Shown: positions 6,041 through 11,374 of the stretch, one piece after another
Layout of the letters: each line of letters begins with the position of its first letter
Position numbering within the stretch: the stretch's first letter is position 1
NCBI GenBank assembly: GCA_964534315.1
Contig: CAZHOV010000184.1
Span: 1-11,374, forward strand
Source: CAZHOV01 sp964534315
GTDB taxonomy: Bacteria > Bacteroidota > Bacteroidia > Chitinophagales > Saprospiraceae
Reading direction: 5' to 3'
Length of the DNA stretch: 11,374 bases
Notes under the pieces: model-generated
What the model was told of the DNA's origin: nothing
The model's database searches: none
What the model saw: only the letters and a program-made list of their open reading frames with translations
Made by a program: the position numbers and the translations under genes

Positions 6041-8524
6041 TCATAATTTTATACCCACCACTACTCCTGTTTGTTGATATTTCCCTCTCACAAAGCTATT
6101 GACAATATCTACCCGAAACAGCCGTACAATACCGATACCTATATTATCAATACCTACATTGACTTCCAGGTAATCTTGCTGATCTTCAGTATATAATAAA
6201 GAAGCTCCTACCACCATATTCCATTTCAACTTCCGAATCAATGGTACTTTATCTAATAAAAAGCCTTTAAAATGGTGCTGATAATGCCCCTGGAAATAGC
6301 CATTTGTGGTACTGTAGTCGTAATAAGGCATCAATAGGAACGATTGCAAATAATTATTGGGATTCCCGATGATTGTCCGGTTACCGTTAAAATGGGTGAA
6401 ATCCATAAATCTGGTACTAGCGGTATTGATAAAGACACCACCCTCTACAAAAAATTCACTTTCTCCTACTAGTCCAAAGGTGAAATCTTCTTCAAGGGAA
6501 GCAGAAATTTGATCGAAGTTGACATCGCTTCCGAAGGCGGCAATACCTTTGCGATAACGGATCCATAGGTCCGGAAATTTAGAGCCCAATATGAACTTCT
6601 GATCCGGAAGACTCATATATTTTTGGTTGATCCGTATCCGTAAGGCCAGATCCAGCAGTAGAGCCTGATGCCGGTCAAAACTTTTCGGTTGATCACTAAC
6701 AGGAGCCCTTACCGGATCTACGGGGTCGTTGCTGTAATAAAGCTCTTCCTCTCTTGAAAAACTGTAGTTTGTTTGATTGTTAAGGAAAGAACGATCGGCA
6801 TATTCTATTGATCCCTTAAAGTAAAGGCCATTGACCAACTCTTGGTTAAACCCTACCCTACCGTAGTACTTATCGTATATCCTCATGAAATTCCTTTTAT
6901 CCCAAAGGCTATACATCTCATTTAATAAAGGAGAAATTGGATTTTCCGAGTTAAACTGAGCCGTTTCTCTTCCTGCCCCAATCTCTAATTGAGAAAATTT
7001 TCTGGAATCAAAGTTATAGGTCAGGTTTAGCCCCCCTCTGATCTCTTCATCAGCGAAGCTATACATGATGCTAGGTTCAATTGTATACCATCTGATCGCA
7101 TTTTCATCCAGTTCTTTCCTAAGCGTCATGTTTAATGAGCCGAGCCATCCCTGTACTGCATTGAACTGAATCGTATTTAAAGGAGATTCGATATCGAAAT
7201 AGAGCCTATTGTAGGATTTTTGATAACTATATCCGGTGAGTATATTAAAGAATTTAAATTTGTTAAACTTTCGATCGATAGAGTCCTGAAATTCTTTCGA
7301 ATTCCATATTTTTTGCAAGGTGTCTTTCCGAACGTAGTCTTTTTCTTCTTCCAGAGTTAACGGCACCGGCCTTATAGTGTCCCAATACTTGAGATCTTTT
7401 TCATTGGCCCCTTCTTCCACTTTAAAAATTTCATTGGTAAAAAAACCTTCTTCGAATGCCGGATTTAACTCATAATCCGAAAAGACCCCTGTAAAATACC
7501 CATTTACCTTAAACCCCATTAGCTTAAAACTAAGATCCAGCGTTTGCGAAAGTATCATCCATTTATCGGGTTGATCCACTGGCACGTTAACTTGCTTTAT
7601 CTCCATGGTATCTAATAAGGGGAGCTGTATATTCAGGCCGGTGAGAAATAGCTCTGCGCTGTGTATATTCCACAAGTCTTCAACAATATAAATATAACCG
7701 GCAAGGATTGGCCCCTCCTTTTGTTTAGGAATCACTTTTATTTTATTGATGAGCCTGCCGTCATCAAAGAAGGTCCCGATCAGTTTATAGCGATAATAGC
7801 TCAGGGCGCTCCCGGCTATGGGAGAGATGATATTTCTTCTAATTTGCAAATGGTTATCATAAAAATTAAAATCAATAAAAGAAGCTCTGTTGAAGCTAAA
7901 CCCATTGTCGTTACCGCTAAATTTGGAAGAGATCATCACCTCTTTTTGCTTATTCGGTTTTTGAACGTGTAACATGGACTCAGATTCCGAAAGGTATATA
8001 ATTCCCTGACGGTTAGAATCTAGTATTCCCCCCAGATTGCCCAATTCCATGCCCATAATTTTTTCGGGCGTTTCTTCCAATTTCTGCATTCCCTTGACAT
8101 AAGCGTGAGTGGAATAACTATCGACCAAATCGCGGTAGTATTTTCGTTTTTCGATAGCTTTTCGGATAATAGGATATGCGGGGTCCTCTGCATTCGCAGT
8201 CACCTCTACTTCGCTTAACGCAATGGATTGCTCTGCTAATTGAACATCCAGCTCTATGAGTTCACCCACATACTCAACTTTGCTAACCTTGGTCTCATAT
8301 CCAACATACTGAAAGGCAATTTCCGAGACGCCTTCCGGAATATCCAACTGATACTGTCCCTCCGCATTACTGTTCGTCCCTGTAGAAGTCCCTCGGACAT
8401 AGACGCTGGCAAATGGTAGGGGCTCTCCGGAAATATCGGTGATTACACCCTTTATTTGAGCATTAATATTAGCCGATAAAACGAAAAGCATTAGAACAAC
8501 AGTAAAATATAAACGCATGGCCAT
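6041..8524 (-). CDS. DUF5686 / carboxypeptidase-regulatory-like domain outer-membrane protein
   Basis: The 827-residue length is typical for this Bacteroidota family, whose function is not established. A signal peptide covers about residues 1-22 (hydrophobic core FTVVLMLFVL, likely cut after INA before Q23). Residues about 24-105 form a carboxypeptidase-D regulatory-like beta-sandwich: IKGVITDISGEPLPFASVYV, NAEGQYQLDIP and FQYVGYET. This domain is also found at the N-terminus of TonB-dependent and other outer-membrane proteins. A helical linker (PIIRKAIEKRKYYRD) follows, then a long stretch of alternating polar/hydrophobic strands rich in Tyr, Phe and Asn, ending in GVVVGIKL, consistent with an outer-membrane beta-barrel. 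No TonB box or plug is evident, so it is not a normal SusC-type receptor. ATG codons at 8524 and 8518 are both possible starts. It appears to be a single-gene unit, with an upstream non-coding region of 384 bp. Confidence 0.92.
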   Translation of the reverse strand: MAMRLYFTVVLMLFVLSANINAQIKGVITDISGEPLPFASVYVRGTSTGTNSNAEGQYQLDIPEGVSEIAFQYVGYETKVSKVEYVGELIELDVQLAEQSIALSEVEVTANAEDPAYPIIRKAIEKRKYYRDLVDSYSTHAYVKGMQKLEETPEKIMGMELGNLGGILDSNRQGIIYLSESESMLHVQKPNKQKEVMISSKFSGNDNGFSFNRASFIDFNFYDNHLQIRRNIISPIAGSALSYYRYKLIGTFFDDGRLINKIKVIPKQKEGPILAGYIYIVEDLWNIHSAELFLTGLNIQLPLLDTMEIKQVNVPVDQPDKWMILSQTLDLSFKLMGFKVNGYFTGVFSDYELNPAFEEGFFTNEIFKVEEGANEKDLKYWDTIRPVPLTLEEEKDYVRKDTLQKIWNSKEFQDSIDRKFNKFKFFNILTGYSYQKSYNRLYFDIESPLNTIQFNAVQGWLGSLNMTLRKELDENAIRWYTIEPSIMYSFADEEIRGGLNLTYNFDSRKFSQLEIGAGRETAQFNSENPISPLLNEMYSLWDKRNFMRIYDKYYGRVGFNQELVNGLYFKGSIEYADRSFLNNQTNYSFSREEELYYSNDPVDPVRAPVSDQPKSFDRHQALLLDLALRIRINQKYMSLPDQKFILGSKFPDLWIRYRKGIAAFGSDVNFDQISASLEEDFTFGLVGESEFFVEGGVFINTASTRFMDFTHFNGNRTIIGNPNNYLQSFLLMPYYDYSTTNGYFQGHYQHHFKGFLLDKVPLIRKLKWNMVVGASLLYTEDQQDYLEVNVGIDNIGIGIVRLFRVDIVNSFVRGKYQQTGVVVGIKL

Positions 8525-8908
8525 ATGCTTAAGATTAATGAAAAACTATTCTCTATCCTACAGAAACGAAGATAAGGAAATCAAATTTCGATGTACTTAT
8601 TATTATAGAAATTATTTTTTGCCTTAAAGGTTGTATTTAATCGACTAAGTCTTTCTATTGGTTTGTTGGTTTTATTTTAATTTTTTATTGGTAAGAAAAT
8701 TTTAACTGAGTAAAAATAATTAATAAAAAAGTAAAATATCAACTGACATATACATTGCTGGGTAGTGCTTTTATTTTCTAATGGTAAAGAAAATGCTGAG
8801 GGACCTGCTTAAGTGTAATCATCAAGCAGGTCCCTCATAGAGAAGAAAATTTATCGACTGCTAACACTGTTGGTATTATGAAACAGCTTTTACAGTCCGA
8901 ATTTTCTG
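8525..8908. other. Non-coding AT-rich region between the peptidase and DUF5686 genes
   Basis: This 384-bp gap has no convincing open frame on either strand and no tRNA or other recognisable RNA gene. It must contain the 3' untranslated end of the M49 peptidase transcript and the promoter of the DUF5686 gene. The left part (about 8590-8760) is very rich in A and T. A GAAATTTG box at about 8592-8585 on the minus strand resembles the Bacteroidota -7 element, but lacks a well-placed TTTG partner. The only strong structure is the hairpin at 8797-8837. Confidence 0.6.
8797..8837 (-). terminator. Perfect 14-bp hairpin, probable terminator of the M49 peptidase transcript
   Basis: TGAGGGACCTGCTT (8797-8810) and AAGCAGGTCCCTCA (8824-8837) are exact reverse complements around a 13-nt loop. 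Reading leftwards in the direction of the peptidase gene, the stem lies 71 bp after the stop codon and is followed by GCATTTTCTTT, a weak but T-rich tail. On the plus strand the bases after the stem are purine-rich, so a leftward terminator fits better. A dispersed palindromic repeat unit is the alternative; one window cannot show copy number. Confidence 0.6.
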
Positions 8909-10450
8909 CTAATTTTTCTTTGGCAGGAAGGAATATTGCTCCGCATATTCGAGCATTTGTTTGGTAAAATCGTCTGGATATTCCACGTTAACCTCGGTGA
9001 TTTCATCAGCTTCATCTATTACGGGAACCAATCTTGGATTGATAAATCCTCCGTAAGGCGGAATATTGAGTTTTTCGGATCGTTCAAGAACCTCTTGATG
9101 GATATCCTGATCAACCTGAACGCCATAGTTTTCGATCAAATCGCGGCCGGCCTGATAGTCGCCTTCTGACTTAATCCGTTGTACTTCCCGGAGGAGTTCT
9201 CCGAATAAAGTTCGTAATTTTTGGTAGTCGTTGATTTCGAAATAGGTTTTTCCTTCTTTTTCTACTTTAGAGATGACATTTTCTTCCTTTCCTTTTTCAA
9301 ACACCCAGGAGGCTACCATTTGTCGATTTCTCATGTGGGCTTGTTCGATCACTTTGCCCGGAAGGATTCTTCGAAGCTGAAGCATGAGGCCGTTTTTGAT
9401 ATAATTGTCATAAGCGGCTTTTCCGACCTCTTCAGATTCTACAAGCCCCCACTCTACCAATTTCGGATCCAGGAGAAAATAAAGGCCGACCAGGTCAGCT
9501 CTGGCCTCTTCCAGTGCGGAAGAATAATTCTTAAGCGTTTCGGCGGGAGTCGCTACCCCATCTTCAAGTTTACCCGAAGCATGGCCAATAACTTCGTGCA
9601 GAGCCGTCAGCATCTTAGATCCGATTTCGCCATGCTTTTTAGCTCGTTCAATCTCTTCTTCATCGTGCGCAAATTCATTCAGCAATCCGGCCCCTCTGGT
9701 CTTATTATATCCTTCGACAATATTTCCAAGGCTTATGGACTTGGAGCCAAATTTAGCTCTAATCCAGTTGGCATTAGGTAGATTTACACCAATGGGCGTC
9801 GATGGAGAAGCATCGCCGGCCTCACCAGCTACATTGACAAAATAATAGGATATTCCGACAACATTATCTTTTTTATGTTCTTCGGCCGTAGGAGAATTTT
9901 CTTCAAACCACTGGGCATTTTCGGAAAGAACCTTCATCTTTTCAGAAACTTCGAAGTCTTTAATCTCTACAATTGTTTCATAAGAACCTTTCAGACCTAG
10001 CGGATCATTATATACTTCAATAAAAGAATTAATATAGTCAATTGCTCCCTCCGTAGCCTGAACCCAGGCGATACTATAGCGGTCAAAGGCTTCGAGATCG
10101 CCTGTTTTGTAGTATTCGATCAATTGCTGAATCGCGTTTGCTTGAGCTTCATTTTCTGCAACCTCGACTGCTTTTTCTAACCATCCAACAATTTCCGTAA
10201 TAGCAGGACCATACATACCTCCTACTTTCCAGACTTTCTCCTCTAGTTCTCCATTTTCGTTGCGAACCAACTTAGAATTCAATCCCATGGAAATTTTAGG
10301 ATTTTCCAGGTTAGCTTTTTTATTTTTATAGAAAGCGTCTGCTTCTTCGAAAGTGATATCCGGATCGTAAAAATTCACGGCGGAATGGAGAACGATATCT
10401 TTTTCGGGATTCAGCTCGATTTTTTTAGGATCTTTGGCCGGATCGAACAT
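8909..10450 (-). CDS. N-terminally truncated M49 (dipeptidyl peptidase III-like) zinc peptidase, likely a 5'-deleted remnant
   Basis: M49 peptidases remove dipeptides from the N-terminus of short peptides. From the first in-frame ATG (10450) this reading frame has 513 residues. The zinc site is complete: HEVIGH at 285-290 (catalytic Glu286) and EEARAD at 314-319 (Glu315 third ligand). Other stretches typical of Bacteroidota M49 proteins include WKVGGMY, STPIGVNLPNANWIR, EQAHMRNRQ, LFGELLREVQRIKS and a PYGGFINP end. In Bacteroides thetaiotaomicron DPP III (675 residues) the HECLGH motif begins at 448, so about 160 N-terminal residues, including any signal peptide, are missing. Homology seems to start near 10495 (AIAELDAAVIDIMFDP), only about 60 bp after the end of the transporter gene. 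The frame stays open rightwards to 10834, but that part is an off-frame reading of the transporter gene. No internal stop or frameshift exists in the remainder. Probably a non-functional remnant or a mislocalised fragment. Confidence 0.85.
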   Translation of the reverse strand: MFDPAKDPKKIELNPEKDIVLHSAVNFYDPDITFEEADAFYKNKKANLENPKISMGLNSKLVRNENGELEEKVWKVGGMYGPAITEIVGWLEKAVEVAENEAQANAIQQLIEYYKTGDLEAFDRYSIAWVQATEGAIDYINSFIEVYNDPLGLKGSYETIVEIKDFEVSEKMKVLSENAQWFEENSPTAEEHKKDNVVGISYYFVNVAGEAGDASPSTPIGVNLPNANWIRAKFGSKSISLGNIVEGYNKTRGAGLLNEFAHDEEEIERAKKHGEIGSKMLTALHEVIGHASGKLEDGVATPAETLKNYSSALEEARADLVGLYFLLDPKLVEWGLVESEEVGKAAYDNYIKNGLMLQLRRILPGKVIEQAHMRNRQMVASWVFEKGKEENVISKVEKEGKTYFEINDYQKLRTLFGELLREVQRIKSEGDYQAGRDLIENYGVQVDQDIHQEVLERSEKLNIPPYGGFINPRLVPVIDEADEITEVNVEYPDDFTKQMLEYAEQYSFLPKKN

Positions 10451-10554
10451 GATATCGATCACTGCGGCATCAAGCTCCGCTATAGCAGGCTGGCATTTCC
10501 AATCACTACCTTTTAAAAAATAAAGGTAAAAATTTTTTTTGTCTGTCCGGCAAA
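10451..10554. other. Probable deletion or insertion junction between transporter and peptidase genes
   Basis: Peptidase-like coding sequence ends somewhere near 10495-10510. Beyond it comes an AT-rich patch with a 7-bp inverted repeat TACCTTT/AAAGGTA (10507-10513 and 10522-10528) and an A5-T8 run (10528-10540), then the transporter stop codon at 10555-10557. No start signal for a full-length peptidase, no signal peptide and no promoter-like element are present. This is where the missing peptidase N-terminus would be expected. Confidence 0.5.
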
Positions 10555-11286
10555 TCAGCCTACAATCATGCTTTCCAGAATATCGCCAACGAAATAAGAT
10601 ACGCCGGCGGCGATAGCTCCCAGCAACCAGGTTTCCAGGATTCCCTTCCAGGTGGTAGTTTCGGTCACGTAAGTTTTTAAAAATCCGATCCCAATAAATC
10701 CGATAGAAGTCAGGATGCAAGACCAGAGAAAAAGATCGCCGGAAAATTCCGCCAAAAAATCCCAAACATAAACGGTTAAGGGGATGATCCCGATGAGGAT
10801 AAAAGAGAGGTAGGTGACAGCGCCTATTTTCCATGCAGACCGGGGTTCTTTAATCATTTCAAGCTCTTCTTTCATCATGACGTCTACCCATCGATCTTTA
10901 TTGGAGGTGATAACTTCCACGACTTGTTCCAGCAGTTCTCCTTCAAAGCCTTTTTCCCGGTAAATCTCCCGAACTTCCTCTTTTTCCTTTTCCGGAAGGT
11001 TGTCGACTTCCCAATATTCCACCGCCTGGTGTTTTTCGTAATTATGCTTTTGGGATTGGGTGGACAGGTATGCTCCGACAGACATAGCAAACCCGTCAGC
11101 CAACAAGTTAGCAAAACCAAGAATGATAATGACAGAACTTTCAAGGCCGGCCCCTACAGATCCGGACACAACAGCGAAAGTAGTAACTGATCCGTCAATT
11201 CCTCCATATACGAATTCGCCTAAATAACTTTGGTAACGGCTGAGCAAGGAGCGGTTACTGTGGAGTTGTTGTTCGTCGTGCATCAT
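10555..11286 (-). CDS. VIT1/CCC1 family iron/manganese transporter
   Basis: This 243-residue inner-membrane protein is predicted to move Fe2+ or Mn2+, probably by proton exchange as in plant VIT1 and yeast CCC1. Five membrane segments are visible: about 26-48 (YGGIDGSVTTFAVVSGS, with conserved D31), 52-76 (GFANLLADGFAMSVGAYLS), 152-176, 181-203 and 216-236. Between segments 2 and 3 lies the cytoplasmic metal-binding domain (about 82-145), rich in Glu, with the family's IYREKGF (108-114) and WVDVMMKEEL (133-142). The length is typical and the frame is intact. ATG ATG at 11286-11281 offers two adjacent starts. No Shine-Dalgarno is visible. Downstream, the truncated peptidase frame begins after only about 100 bp. 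Upstream, a signal-peptide-like short frame (11344-11255) overlaps the first codons out of frame. Metal preference cannot be decided from sequence. Confidence 0.94.
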   Translation of the reverse strand: MMHDEQQLHSNRSLLSRYQSYLGEFVYGGIDGSVTTFAVVSGSVGAGLESSVIIILGFANLLADGFAMSVGAYLSTQSQKHNYEKHQAVEYWEVDNLPEKEKEEVREIYREKGFEGELLEQVVEVITSNKDRWVDVMMKEELEMIKEPRSAWKIGAVTYLSFILIGIIPLTVYVWDFLAEFSGDLFLWSCILTSIGFIGIGFLKTYVTETTTWKGILETWLLGAIAAGVSYFVGDILESMIVG

Positions 11287-11344
11287 TTAATATAAGTAGT
11301 AAGGCAAAAAAATTGGTAGAAAAAATCTTTTTGAGTTCGGTCAT
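11255..11344 (-). other. Short signal-peptide-like reading frame overlapping the transporter start
   Basis: An ATG at 11344-11342 opens a 29-codon frame beginning MTELKKIFSTNFFALLLIL, which has the shape of an export signal (charged start, hydrophobic core). It then runs out of frame into the transporter gene and stops at 11257-11255. Its ATG overlaps a TAA (11346-11344) that closes a frame entering from the right edge (ending NTWNERRK), giving a TAATG junction typical of operon neighbours. It could be the leftover start of an exported protein gene, possibly the peptidase that has lost its N-terminus. A chance frame is equally possible, and the right-edge frame is only nine codons long within the window. 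Confidence 0.3.
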
Positions 11345-11374
11345 TATTTCCTGCGTTCATTCCAGGTATTCAAT

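Noticed and set aside
7661..7972. Plus-strand frame of 103 codons inside the DUF5686 gene
   Set aside because: Antisense shadow of a clear coding region.
9221..9781. Plus-strand open frame of 186 codons opposite the peptidase gene
   Set aside because: It is antisense to a well-conserved M49 coding region, has no recognisable domain, and its composition is that expected from the complementary strand.
10507..10540. Inverted repeat TACCTTT/AAAGGTA followed by A5-T8 as a terminator
   Set aside because: The stem has only two G-C pairs, and the T-run would serve plus-strand transcription where there is no gene; it is not convincing as a terminator of the transporter gene.
10451..10834. Upstream extension of the peptidase reading frame to an ATG at 10834, giving 641 residues
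   Set aside because: Residues 1 to about 110 of that frame are an off-frame reading of the transporter gene, with Arg/Tyr/Phe-rich low-complexity composition and no likeness to M49 N-termini.
1..11374. CRISPR arrays, tRNA/rRNA genes, insertion sequences, attachment sites, toxin-antitoxin or defence genes
   Set aside because: No spaced repeats, transposase or integrase motifs, cloverleaf-like segments or known defence domains were seen on either strand.

Overview
The window looks like chromosomal DNA of a Bacteroidota bacterium, most likely from the Cytophagia/Flavobacteriia side. The evidence is low-GC DNA, start codons with no visible Shine-Dalgarno sequence, a DUF5686/carboxypeptidase-regulatory-like outer-membrane protein, a two-domain FKBP lipoprotein next to a DHH phosphoesterase, a MutS2 with an Smr tail, the Bacteroidota-type HMG-CoA lyase, and an M49 peptidase of the Bacteroides type. 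Every gene except one small membrane protein lies on the minus strand, so transcription mostly runs right to left.

Right to left: 11374-11287 is the edge of an upstream unit and holds a short signal-peptide-like reading frame. 11286-10555 encodes an intact VIT1/CCC1-family metal transporter. Directly behind it, 10450-8909 encodes the catalytic part of an M49 (dipeptidyl peptidase III-like) metallopeptidase that has lost its first roughly 160 residues. 8908-8525 is non-coding and AT-rich, with one perfect 14-bp hairpin that probably ends the peptidase transcript. 8524-6041 encodes a DUF5686 outer-membrane protein, which converges with a 72-residue two-helix membrane protein at 5819-6037 on the plus strand. 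That small gene is divergent from a minus-strand cluster: HMG-CoA lyase (5713-4856), the remains of a GNAT acetyltransferase (4808-4564), and mutS2 (4567-2174). The acetyltransferase stop codon overlaps the mutS2 start as ATGA, so these genes were built as an operon. A strong hairpin follows at 2175-2144. The last unit is a DHH phosphoesterase (1942-935) and an FKBP-type lipoprotein (902-9), 32 bp apart and probably co-transcribed from a Bacteroidota-type promoter near 2000-1969.

Most of the content is housekeeping: ribosome rescue or recombination control (MutS2), nanoRNA or nucleotide turnover (DHH), periplasmic or surface protein folding (FKBP), leucine/ketone-body catabolism (HMG-CoA lyase) and metal transport (VIT1). 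I see no mobile element, CRISPR array, RNA gene or defence/toxin system. The unusual parts are two decayed genes about 6 kb apart: a GNAT gene with its middle removed, and an M49 peptidase with its 5' end removed at the boundary with the transporter gene. I found no convincing new multi-gene system.
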